Positions 1-6,974 of a DNA stretch of 44,287 nucleotides are shown here, one piece after another (the stretch's first letter is position 1; the number at the start of each line of letters is the position of its first letter). Both the position numbers and the translations under genes were made by a program. The notes under the pieces were generated by a model. That model saw only the letters and a program-made list of their open reading frames with translations, did not search any database and had not been told where the DNA came from. The stretch is from Paenibacillus koleovorans NBRC 103111 (GTDB taxonomy: Bacteria; Bacillota; Bacilli; Paenibacillales; NBRC-103111), in the NCBI RefSeq assembly GCF_004000845.1, contig NZ_BIMA01000056.1, forward strand, positions 1 through 44,287, given 5' to 3'.

Positions 1-1
1 C

Positions 2-817
2 ACGCCGCTTGGCGCGGGCGAGCTCGCCGTGCTGGCGTCGCTCGGCCACGCCCGCGTCGCCGTGCGCTGCCGGCCGCGCGTCGCCGTGCTCGCCACCGGC
101 GCCGAGCTGCTGCCGGTGGATGCGCCTTCGCCGCTGGCGCCCGGCCGCATCCGCGACAGCAACTCGGCGATGCTGGCGTCGCTCGTCGCCGAGGCCGGCG
201 GCGAAGCTGAGCAGCTCCAGGCGGTATCCGACCGCCTGGAGGACGTGCTGCCCGTCGTGCGGCAGGCGCTCGACTCGGGTGAGTACGACATGCTGTTAAC
301 GAGCGGCGGGGTCTCGGTAGGCGACCATGATGTGATGGTCGACCTGTTCGATACCTGGGGCGGCCGGCTGCTGTTCAACAAGGTGCAGATGCGCCCCGGC
401 AGTCCGACGACCGCCGGCTGCAGGAACGACCGTCTGCTCATCGCGCTGTCGGGCAATCCCGGCGCCTGCTTGGTCGGTTTTCGGCTGCTCGTGCGGCCGG
501 CGTTGCAAAGCCTGCTGGGCGAGCCGCGAGCGACAGCGGCCCAATTGTCGCTTTCATCGACGCATCCCGGCCCGCCTGCACCGCTCCAGCTTTACGAAGA
601 AGCGATACTGGACGGCGCCCCGATCAAAGGCATCGCCCTCGAGCGCTATGTACGCGCGAAGCTCCGGCTGAATGGCGGGCGCGTCTATGCGATGCCTTGC
701 GCCGGGAACAAGTCGAGCGACCTTCTATCGCTGCGCGAGGCCGAATGCCTGATCGTCGTCCCTCCCGGAGGGGAAGGCGTGCAGCCGGGCGCCGTCGTAC
801 GGATCATCAGGCTATAG
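2..817 (+). CDS. moeA: Molybdopterin molybdenumtransferase MoeA, 5'-truncated by window edge
   Basis: MoeA inserts molybdate into adenylylated molybdopterin in the last step of molybdenum cofactor synthesis, in the cytosol. The reading frame is already open at base 2 with the MoeA-like stretch TPLGAGELAVLASLGHARV, followed by RPRVAVLATGAEL, the SNSAML motif of the MogA-like fold, TSGGVSVGDHD (the molybdopterin-binding loop) and LSGNPGA. The last ~70 residues form the small C-terminal beta domain (MoeA domain IV). About 270 residues are present of the usual ~400, so the N-terminal domains lie outside the window. An ATG-type start at base 29 would fall inside the conserved domain and is not real. 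A strong bidirectional terminator follows directly. Confidence 0.9.
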   Translation, partial: TPLGAGELAVLASLGHARVAVRCRPRVAVLATGAELLPVDAPSPLAPGRIRDSNSAMLASLVAEAGGEAEQLQAVSDRLEDVLPVVRQALDSGEYDMLLTSGGVSVGDHDVMVDLFDTWGGRLLFNKVQMRPGSPTTAGCRNDRLLIALSGNPGACLVGFRLLVRPALQSLLGEPRATAAQLSLSSTHPGPPAPLQLYEEAILDGAPIKGIALERYVRAKLRLNGGRVYAMPCAGNKSSDLLSLREAECLIVVPPGGEGVQPGAVVRIIRL

Positions 818-838
818 CTGATCTCCCCCGTCCACAGG

Positions 839-885
839 AAAAAAGGCATACCGGCAAGCCGCTTGCGGCTTGTGGTATGCCTTTT
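839..885. terminator. Bidirectional rho-independent terminator between moeA and the yjcZ-like gene
   Basis: A long hairpin: AAAAGGCATACC (841-852) pairs with GGTATGCCTTTT (874-885), and an inner stem CAAGCCGC/GCGGCTTG closes on a TT loop. A-tract upstream and T-tract downstream make it usable in both directions, which fits the convergent genes on either side. Confidence 0.9.
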
Positions 886-912
886 CCCAGGGAGGCATTC
901 GAAGGCCTCAGA

Positions 913-1011
913 TTAGCACCAACCGGAGCAAACTATGATCACCAGCAGGATATACAGAACCAAAATTATGCCAATACAATTTCCAAATCCAAATCCACCA
1001 ACTGCACCCAT
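913..1011 (-). CDS. YjcZ family sporulation microprotein (32 aa)
   Basis: A 32-residue protein beginning MGAVGGFGFG, followed by a single hydrophobic segment (IGIILVLYILLVIIVCSGWC). This is the hallmark composition of the YjcZ/SscA-like family of tiny sporulation membrane proteins in Bacillus and Paenibacillus: Gly/Phe-rich N-terminus, one transmembrane helix, short Cys/Trp tail. The start is supported by AAAGGAGG seven to nine bases upstream. A CATATGATG element further upstream on the same strand resembles a sporulation sigma-K -10 box, but no good -35 is visible. The gene faces moeA and shares its terminator. Family assignment is from composition and length; the exact function in spore formation is not known. 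Confidence 0.85.
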   Translation of the reverse strand: MGAVGGFGFGNCIGIILVLYILLVIIVCSGWC

Positions 1012-1153
1012 GATCGCATCCTCCTTTCGGATTCCAGATAATGCATCATATGCAGTTTGAGCCGGTGAGACTGGACAGATGCCCTAGGGTAAAGGCCCAG
1101 TTTTTCCGCTAATGTCTACTGGTTGTCCATAATATGCGTACTGGACGTGCTGT

Positions 1154-2575
1154 TTAGGGCAGTGTGCTGCCCCCGAACAAGTACCGGTGCTCCCAGGCGG
1201 TGCCTGCGATCGAATCTACACGAACGCCTCCTGAGCTGACGGAATAGGTATGCAGCATTTTTCCTTCGCCCATATAGATGCCTACGTGGGAAATGATTTC
1301 TTTCGACTTGTCGACACCGGCATAATCGGAAGCTTTGGACCCCATGTAATCCATGAAAAAGAGCAAATCGCCCGGTTGCAGCTGGCGCCAGTCGGTCTGG
1401 ATCGCATTATGCTCCTTGACGTAGTTGCCTTGGGCTTTGGAGTCGCTCGGCAGCTTCAGTTGAATCCCGTCGAGAAACGCTTGCCGGACAAAGTCGGAGC
1501 AATCGAACGTCGACGTATCGCTCCGGTCGGAGCCGAATTCGTAAGGCGTGCCCAAATATTTCAGGCCGGCGTCGATCACTTTCTTGGCGGCGGCCGATGG
1601 GTCGATCGGAGGCGGTGTAGGCGGCATGTAGGTCGTGCTTATGTATTTGGTATCGGTGCTGACGTATCCGACTACGTTTTTGCTATCGGTGATTTTGTAC
1701 CAGTAGGCGTTGACCTTCTCCTTAATCCATATCGACTCGCCCTTCTGCAGGTAGCGGATACGCGTACCGTCCGTAGAAGGCGCTTCGCGGAACGAAACGG
1801 AGCTCACAACCGTACCATTCGGTTCAGGCGCCGGAGTTGGCTTAGGAGTCGGTGTTGGCGTTGGTGTCGGTGTTGGTGTTGGTTTCGGTGTCGGCGTTGG
1901 TTTCGGTGTCGGTGTTGGTGTTGGCGTCGGCGTTGGTTTCGGTGTCGGTGTTGGCGTTGGTTTCGGTGTCGGCGTTGGTGTTGGTTTCGGTGTTGGCGTC
2001 GGCGTTGGTTTCGGCGTCGGTGTCGGAGTTGGTGTAGGCGTCGGCGTTGGTGCTGGAGCCGGAGCAGCAGGTGCAAACGCACTGTCCACATACTTGTCGC
2101 TCGTGCTTATGTATCCGATTATGCTGTTGTTGTCGGCGATTTTGTACCAGTAGGCGTTCACCTGCTCCAGGATCCATACCGGCTCGCCTTTTTGCAGGTA
2201 GCGAGTGCGGGTTCCTTCCGTAGAAGGAGCTTCCCGAAAAGAAACCGAGCTCACAATACGGCCGTTCGGCTCCGGGTACAACAGGACGGTTTGGAGCGAT
2301 ACATACTGGCTGGACGAGGAGACGTACCCGGTCACGCCGTTCTCATCGCGGGCTTGCAGCCAGCTGGCGTTTACGCGTGTTAACAGTGTAAGCGTTTCCC
2401 CTTTTTGCAAATAGCGGATACGTTCGCCGGCTGTGGAAGGAGCTTCTCGGAAATTGACCGTGGCCACAACGGTAATTTGCTCGACGGGAATCGAGTAGGC
2501 CGCTCCTGCTTGCATCGGGGAGACGGTAAGCAGCAAAGCCAGCAGCAGCGTCAAGAGGATCGATTTGGATTTCAT
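1154..2575 (-). CDS. Secreted NlpC/P60 peptidoglycan hydrolase with three SH3b domains and a PTPTPK linker
   Basis: A 473-aa cell-wall endopeptidase. Residues 1-25 form a signal peptide (MKSKS, long Leu stretch, cleavage after MQAGA). Three bacterial SH3 domains lie at about 33-92, 105-163 and 255-312, each with a NFREAPST or SFREAPST core and YLQKGE, and probably bind the wall. Between the second and third is an 87-residue Pro-Thr-Lys linker (168-254). The NlpC/P60 catalytic domain occupies about 328-473, with the nucleophile in FDCSDF (Cys359), the catalytic His in ISHVGIYMG (His430) and a third polar residue in MLHTY (His442). Such enzymes cut gamma-D-Glu-diaminopimelate bonds in stem peptides during growth, separation or sporulation. 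It is monocistronic, divergent from the acetyltransferase gene. RBS AAGGAG precedes the ATG. Confidence 0.93.
   Translation of the reverse strand: MKSKSILLTLLLALLLTVSPMQAGAAYSIPVEQITVVATVNFREAPSTAGERIRYLQKGETLTLLTRVNASWLQARDENGVTGYVSSSSQYVSLQTVLLYPEPNGRIVSSVSFREAPSTEGTRTRYLQKGEPVWILEQVNAYWYKIADNNSIIGYISTSDKYVDSAFAPAAPAPAPTPTPTPTPTPTPKPTPTPTPKPTPTPTPKPTPTPTPKPTPTPTPTPTPKPTPTPKPTPTPTPTPTPTPKPTPAPEPNGTVVSSVSFREAPSTDGTRIRYLQKGESIWIKEKVNAYWYKITDSKNVVGYVSTDTKYISTTYMPPTPPPIDPSAAAKKVIDAGLKYLGTPYEFGSDRSDTSTFDCSDFVRQAFLDGIQLKLPSDSKAQGNYVKEHNAIQTDWRQLQPGDLLFFMDYMGSKASDYAGVDKSKEIISHVGIYMGEGKMLHTYSVSSGGVRVDSIAGTAWEHRYLFGGSTLP
1814..2074 (-). repeat. In-frame (PTPTPK)n coding repeat in the NlpC/P60 linker
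   Basis: Degenerate 6- and 18-bp tandem repeats on the minus strand encode about 87 residues of Pro-Thr-Pro-Thr-Pro-Lys. The plus strand reads as runs of GGTGTTGGT and GGTTTCGGT. This type of repeat makes an extended, wall-spanning spacer and is prone to length change by slipped replication. It is not a CRISPR array: no constant repeat with unique spacers is seen. Confidence 0.95.
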
Positions 2576-2638
2576 TCAGCTAGCAGTCTCCTTTTCATCG
2601 TTAAATAATTGGTATGATTTGGACAGCATTTCAGCCTG

Positions 2639-2644
2639 AATATA
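2639..2644 (-). promoter_or_regulatory. Possible extended -10 for the NlpC/P60 gene
   Basis: On the minus strand the sequence TGGTATATT gives an extended -10 (TGnTATATT) about 65 bases upstream of the NlpC/P60 start, inside the 303-base gap shared with the divergent acetyltransferase gene. No convincing -35 is present. Nothing else clearly recognisable was found in this AT-rich gap. Confidence 0.35.
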
Positions 2645-2878
2645 CCATAGTTAATTTTGGTAAATTAAGCTGTAAATATTACCAGTTGTGGGCCATGAAC
2701 GATCGGAAAACAGCAGTGTGGGCCCTTTGTCGTAGATCCTTCGGGTTTTTCGGCGTTATGTTTTCGATTGACGATGTGCGTTGTCAGGTTTTGTCGGAAA
2801 AAAGAAGTTCGGAAGGGGCGGATTTTACCCGCTCGCATGACTTTTGGCTTATTTTTGAGTAGAGAGGAGAAAAGAAGG

Positions 2879-4084
2879 ATGGAGATGGAATGGAAGGAAG
2901 TCATACGGCCGTTGCGAGAGGATGAGCTGGATGAGAGCTTGGATTTGTCCTGCTTCGCCTTTCAATATGAACTGACCGAGGAGGAACGCGCCGAACGGAA
3001 ATCATTCACGTTGCCGGGCTCTATCTGGGGCTGCTTCGTCGGGGACAAAATGGCGGCAAAAATGACGATTCACCCGCTGCAGCTCTACATCAACGGTCAA
3101 CCGATTCCGATGGGCGGCGTGGCGAGTGTGGCGACTTGGCCGGAATTCAGGCGGCAGGGGATGGTGGCCAGGCTGCTGCGCAAAGGGCTGGAAGTGATGA
3201 AAGCGGAAGGGCGGACGATCTCTTGTTTGCATCCGTTTGCCATTTCGTTTTATCGCAAGTATGGGTGGGAGCTGTACATCGACTATGTCGAGTACGAGCT
3301 GGATGCTTCGCATTTGCCCAAGGGGCTTGAGGCTTCCGGTACGATGACACGAGTGGCTCGAGACCCGGAGCTGCTGAGCGGGATCTACGAGGCTTACGCG
3401 GCGCAATATAACGGCATGCTGGCTCGGGATGCGCGGTGGTGGAAGTATTTTGTGTTCCGGCAAAAGAAAGGGCAGGCTGTCGTGTATCGGGACGGTGAAG
3501 GCCGGGCGCGCGGGTACATGTTATATGAAATGAAAAACCGCCAGATGAAAATCGGCGAACTGATCTGGTTGGATATGGACGCTTGGGCCGGCTTGTGGAA
3601 GTTTATCGTCCATCACGATTCGATGTTTCAGACGATCACGTTGAAAGTGCCTGCCGACGATCCGCTTCCTTTCCTGCTGGACAATCCCGACGCTCGGATG
3701 GTCACAACACCTTATTTTATGGCGAGGCTTGTGGATGTGGCCGGGTTTTTGGGGTTGTATCGATTTGAAGGGGTCGGCGAAAGCGTTAGCTTGCAGGTAA
3801 AAATAACGGATCGGCAAGCACCGTGGAACGACGGTTGTTTTGAGTGGGCTGTAGCGGCGGATGGTCGGGCGGCTGTTAAGCGAGTTGATGTTGAAGGGGA
3901 GGTCGACGCATCGCCGGAGCTGCAGTTCGCCTGCGACATCGGGACGCTAACAGCCATGCTGATGGGGTACAAACGACCTTCCGCGCTTCATCGGTTCGGG
4001 CGGTTGAAGGCGGAGGCGCGTACGATCGAGATGCTGGAGCTGCTGGTTCCTAGAACATCTACATATTTGTCGGATTATTACTGA
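2879..4084 (+). CDS. Eis-like GNAT N-acetyltransferase
   Basis: A 401-aa protein with the architecture of the Eis family: an N-terminal GNAT fold, a second degenerate GNAT fold, and a C-terminal SCP2-like domain. The acetyl-CoA-binding region is at about residues 80-100 (GGVASVATWPEFRRQGMVAR, containing the R-R-x-G-M/L-V loop), and HPFAISFYRKYGWE fits the following strand-helix. Mycobacterial Eis acetylates aminoglycosides; family members in Bacillota mostly have unknown substrates. The reading frame is open further upstream, but ATG 2879 is chosen because GAGAGGAG sits about ten bases before it and the family length (~400) fits. Its 3' end overlaps the convergent exported protein gene by 26 bases. 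Confidence 0.85.
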   Translation: MEMEWKEVIRPLREDELDESLDLSCFAFQYELTEEERAERKSFTLPGSIWGCFVGDKMAAKMTIHPLQLYINGQPIPMGGVASVATWPEFRRQGMVARLLRKGLEVMKAEGRTISCLHPFAISFYRKYGWELYIDYVEYELDASHLPKGLEASGTMTRVARDPELLSGIYEAYAAQYNGMLARDARWWKYFVFRQKKGQAVVYRDGEGRARGYMLYEMKNRQMKIGELIWLDMDAWAGLWKFIVHHDSMFQTITLKVPADDPLPFLLDNPDARMVTTPYFMARLVDVAGFLGLYRFEGVGESVSLQVKITDRQAPWNDGCFEWAVAADGRAAVKRVDVEGEVDASPELQFACDIGTLTAMLMGYKRPSALHRFGRLKAEARTIEMLELLVPRTSTYLSDYY

Positions 4085-4595
4085 CCATGCCGGAGTCCAA
4101 GTAGCGTCGAAGGCCGTACTGGTCGAGGAACGGTCCTGCGCTCATTTTCAGCCTGTACACCATCGGTTGCTCTTGTTCGTCCAGAAGCAGCAGCGCCGGT
4201 TTGTCGACAGTCGAATGGCTTACGAACAGGAAGGCTTGCACGGCTCGGTTTCGGAGCCATTCGTTGTTGATCTGGAGCACCGGGTTCAACGGGATACGGA
4301 TAATGACCCCCTCTAACGGCTCCGGGTTGACGGCGGCAACCAATCCCTCGATGGAGCCTATCCATTTTTCCACTTCCAGCCTGAGCTCTGGCGTATTGGG
4401 GAACGTATGGACGATTTTGCCCAATTTGATGTCGAACACTTGCGCCTCTTGGGAAGGTGCTGCTGTGACTGAGTTGGAGGTTGAGCTAGCGGCTAGCAGT
4501 ACGGCGATTGTTAGGATAAAGGACAAGGCGGTACGATACTTACGTGGAGCACGACGGAATGTGTGGCAGTAGCTGTGGCTGCTTGGCATGCGCAT
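4059..4595 (-). CDS. Conserved exported hypothetical protein
   Basis: A 178-aa protein not recognised as any named family. Residues ~20-45 form a hydrophobic signal segment (ALSFILTIAVLLAASSTS) ending near VTAAPS, so it is probably exported or anchored. The mature part is a mixed alpha/beta sequence (FDIKLGKIVHTFPNTPELRLEVEKW and so on) without Cys or obvious catalytic motif. The ATG at 4595 is preferred over the longer open frame because AAAGGAG lies about nine bases upstream and because the extra N-terminal residues are Pro/Arg-rich and unlike a signal peptide. The last 26 bases overlap the end of the Eis-like gene on the other strand, so each transcript runs antisense into the other. Confidence 0.65.
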   Translation of the reverse strand: MRMPSSHSYCHTFRRAPRKYRTALSFILTIAVLLAASSTSNSVTAAPSQEAQVFDIKLGKIVHTFPNTPELRLEVEKWIGSIEGLVAAVNPEPLEGVIIRIPLNPVLQINNEWLRNRAVQAFLFVSHSTVDKPALLLLDEQEQPMVYRLKMSAGPFLDQYGLRRYLDSGMVSNNPTNM

Positions 4596-4730
4596 GCGTG
4601 GAGTCTCCTTTTGTTGGTTGGCTTGTTCGGTTAACGGACGGTTTGGCAAGGAGCAGGGGCTGGGCTTGGGGCTAGGTTGTCCTCGGCGGGGGAACTTATT
4701 CTTCCTGCGGTAAAAAGACAATTAATCGAC

Positions 4731-4759
4731 TTGTCCCTGCGTTCGGGCAACTCTACAAT
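4731..4759 (+). promoter_or_regulatory. Probable sigma-A promoter of the first Gfo/Idh gene
   Basis: TTGTCC (4731-4736) and TACAAT (4754-4759) are separated by exactly 17 bases and lie about 44 bases upstream of the Gfo/Idh start. Confidence 0.55.
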
Positions 4760-4802
4760 TGTTATAGGACTGATAAGCTGGCGTTGAAAGGTTGTGCGAA
4801 CA

Positions 4803-5786
4803 ATGAGATACAAAATCGGTGTGATCGGAACCGGCAATATTTCGGGCGGTCATCTGAAGGCGATTGAGAAGCTGGAGCAGCTCGAGCTCGTCGGCGTGGC
4901 GGATATTGTGCGGGAGCGGGCCGAACAAGCGGCGGAGCAGTACGGTGTGAAGGCTTATGCGAACTATCAGGAGATGGTGCTGGAGCAGAAGCCGGACATC
5001 GTCGTCAACACACTTCCTCCTTTTCTGCATCGGGAAGTGTCGATCTGGTGCGCCGAGCAGGGCTGTCACATGATGCTGGAGAAGCCGATGGCGCCGTCGC
5101 TCGAGGATTGCAATGCGATTATCGACGCCTATCGCCGGCTTAAGCTGAAGCTGATGGTCGGGCATACGATTCATTATATTCGGGACAATATCGTCGCCAA
5201 ATCGATCATCGAATCGAAGCAGCTCGGCGAGCTGATCACGATCAACGACATGCGGCATATGAAATACTACCAACCCAATCGGCCGCAGTGGTGCTACTGG
5301 AAAGCTCAAGCGGGCGGCGGGGTGTTCACCAACCTCGGCACGCATTCGATCGACCGCATCCAATGGATGACGGGCAGCCCGATCGTGAAGGTGAAAGCCT
5401 CGTTCACCTACGGGTTCCCTGTCGGCGACGTTGAATCGAGCGGGCTCGCTTATGTGGAGACGGCGTCCGGCGTGACGGCTACGATCTCGCAGAGCGGCTA
5501 CGGCGGGGTGAACCGCAACGAGGCGGAGTTCCTGTTCACCGACGGGATGCTGCGGCTCGCGACCGGTTCGGGGCTGTGGATCAGCCGAGACGGCAAGTAT
5601 GAGCCGGTGGAGCTGCCGGAGCTGGGGGATACGTTCGTGCTGCAGTATCGCGATTTGCTGGACGCGTTGGATCGCGACGCGGATCCGAGCGTGAGCGGCG
5701 AGTACGCGCGCAGCGTCGTGCAAGTGGTCAACACGATGTACGAGTCGCATCGGGTGGGCAGGGAATTGGCAGTGCAGCAGTTGTAG
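4803..5786 (+). CDS. Gfo/Idh/MocA family oxidoreductase (copy 1)
   Basis: A 327-aa NAD(P)-dependent sugar or inositol dehydrogenase-type enzyme. The N-terminal Rossmann fold opens with IGVIGTGNISGGH (residues 5-17); the conserved MLEKP motif (Glu93-Lys94-Pro95) supplies the catalytic lysine. The C-terminal alpha/beta domain has GGGVFTNLGTHSIDRIQW, whose His-x-x-x-Asp is the usual substrate-binding and catalytic pair. ATG 4803 is chosen over GTG 4794 because GAAAGG is correctly spaced only for the ATG. The gene is monocistronic, with its own promoter and terminator, and lies outside the main catabolic operon. The substrate cannot be read from the sequence. Confidence 0.88.
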   Translation: MRYKIGVIGTGNISGGHLKAIEKLEQLELVGVADIVRERAEQAAEQYGVKAYANYQEMVLEQKPDIVVNTLPPFLHREVSIWCAEQGCHMMLEKPMAPSLEDCNAIIDAYRRLKLKLMVGHTIHYIRDNIVAKSIIESKQLGELITINDMRHMKYYQPNRPQWCYWKAQAGGGVFTNLGTHSIDRIQWMTGSPIVKVKASFTYGFPVGDVESSGLAYVETASGVTATISQSGYGGVNRNEAEFLFTDGMLRLATGSGLWISRDGKYEPVELPELGDTFVLQYRDLLDALDRDADPSVSGEYARSVVQVVNTMYESHRVGRELAVQQL

Positions 5787-5845
5787 GTGCAGCAGTCGTG
5801 TGTCTGGGCAGTTGTTAGTGCAGCGGTTGTAGGTGGGTTGAGCGA

Positions 5846-5877
5846 GCAATCGTCCAGGTGCGGGCGGTTGCTTTTTT
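5846..5877 (+). terminator. Rho-independent terminator after Gfo/Idh copy 1
   Basis: GCAATCGTCC pairs with GGGCGGTTGC (ten pairs, including G-U) and is followed by TTTTTT. Just upstream, two near-identical 17-base copies of TGCAGCAGTTGTAGGTG (5773-5789 and 5819-5835, one mismatch) show a small duplication of the gene's 3' end. Confidence 0.8.
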
Positions 5878-5879
5878 GA

Positions 5880-6430
5880 TGCTTTGTGGTTCGAAATTCG
5901 CCGTGCAGCAGAAGCTCGGGGATACGTTTCGATTCATAGCCGAGGATTCCTCCGGGACGGCGGTCGGGACGATCGACACCTTCGCCTGCCAGCGAAGAGA
6001 TGGGACTTTCAAGTATGGGATCGCGGTTGCCCGCCCCTTCAGGCGCAAGGGGTCGCGAATTTATCGGGCGGCGCCTTTGCTGGCGAAGTGATCCTGAAGG
6101 GCCGGTATCACAAGCTGTGGGCGATGGACCGCGATTTTAACCTGCGGGCTGGACTACATATTGGCCTATCGCCGTGGCGGCGGGGTGTACCCGACCTTGT
6201 ATGACGGGGACATGCAGTCGGTCGCCTCCTTCCCGATGGAGGGCTACGTGGTCCATACGGACTTGACCGGATCCGGCACCGAGCAGGTGATCGTGTATGG
6301 CGAGGGGAAGGCGGAGCTTTATGCTAGCCGGCCGATTGACATAGCGCAGCGGAGCGGCGGACCATTGCTGCAGCCGAAACGTTTGTCTAGCCCGACGCTG
6401 TATCCAGGTGGAGAAGTGCATACCAAGTAA
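5880..6430 (+). pseudogene. Gene debris: GNAT fragment followed by FG-GAP-like protein tail, frameshifted
   Basis: Three pieces of recognisable protein lie in different frames. About 5880-6060 encodes the middle of a GNAT acetyltransferase (FRFIAEDSSGTAVGTIDTF, then KYGIAVARPFRRKG, the acetyl-CoA loop) and then loses the frame. From about 6085 a second frame reads EVILKGRYHKLWAMDRDFNL, like one blade of an FG-GAP/VCBS propeller. From about 6149 a third frame continues as LDYILAYRRGGGVYPTLYDG and SFPMEGYVVHTDLTG to a stop at 6430. Proteins with this tail occur as secreted polysaccharide-associated propellers. No complete gene can be built, so these are remnants of at least two genes brought together by deletion. 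The GNAT call is fairly sure; the propeller assignment is from pattern only. Confidence 0.65.
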
Positions 6431-6881
6431 GTATGTAACCGAGTGAGGAGATGGGGGAAACCATGACAACTGTATCGATGCGCATTCGTCCGGAGGAATC
6501 GGCTGGCCGAATAAACCTCCATGCTGGATCGCGCTTTGGCAGCCGGAGCAACCGCATCTTACGTCTTGATGAACAGTTGGCAGTATCGGCAAAGTACGGA
6601 TGCTCGCTCCTTCGGCGGATTATTTTATTTTTGCTGTGCGATGAAGTAGGGACGATGGATTGGGCAATTGCCTTGCAACAACTGCTCGATCTGATCAACG
6701 AAGTGGCTACAAAAGCAGGCAGAAGGCTTTCAGCCCTGATTCAGCGTCAACTCCAGCAATGGATGTCTGCATTGCCCATCTACATCAAGGCTTGATTGCC
6801 GATTTCATGCTGCGAAAGTTGAGTTAACAAAGCATGCTACCATAAATAATCGATGAGCCATCTAAGAATGAAATAGCTCAC
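6431..6881 (+). other. Region without a convincing gene; unrecognised ORF 6451-6795
   Basis: An open frame of 114 codons (6451-6795) starts after GAGGAG, but its product is not recognised. Other frames in the same stretch also look protein-like (for example ASYVLMNSWQYRQSTDARSF), which suggests further decayed coding sequence continuing the debris upstream. The rest of the stretch up to the terminator at 6882 is AT-rich and shows nothing I can name. Confidence 0.3.
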
Positions 6882-6927
6882 AAAAAATGGTTCCAACCAC
6901 CCAAGTCCAATGGTTGGAACCATTTTT
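6882..6927. terminator. Bidirectional terminator at the boundary of the catabolic island
   Basis: ATGGTTCCAACCA pairs perfectly with TGGTTGGAACCAT around an 11-base loop (CCCAAGTCCAA), with an A-tract before and a T-tract after. It terminates the exported lyase gene on the minus strand and the debris region on the plus strand. Confidence 0.92.
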
Positions 6928-6974
6928 AATTATTTTTCTTGGCTAGTTTTGTCCCAGCCCCATACACTCCACCA

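Noticed and set aside
1009-1153. Possible riboswitch or sRNA between the yjcZ-like gene and the NlpC/P60 gene
   Set aside because: No conserved riboswitch core or rho-independent terminator was found in this stretch; only short inverted repeats of the kind expected by chance.
1814-2074. Possible CRISPR-like repeats
   Set aside because: The repeats are short, contiguous, in frame and encode a Pro-Thr-Lys linker, with no spacers.
1250-2383. Long plus-strand open frame (377 codons) opposite the NlpC/P60 gene
   Set aside because: It is a mirror of the Pro-Thr repeat and SH3 coding sequence, has Trp/Arg/Cys-rich nonsense composition ([10 protein letters not shown]), and the minus-strand protein has clear domains and a signal peptide.
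4722-5849. 375-codon minus-strand frame opposite the first Gfo/Idh gene
   Set aside because: His/Arg/Leu-rich composition typical of an antisense shadow of a GC-rich gene; the plus-strand protein has full family motifs.
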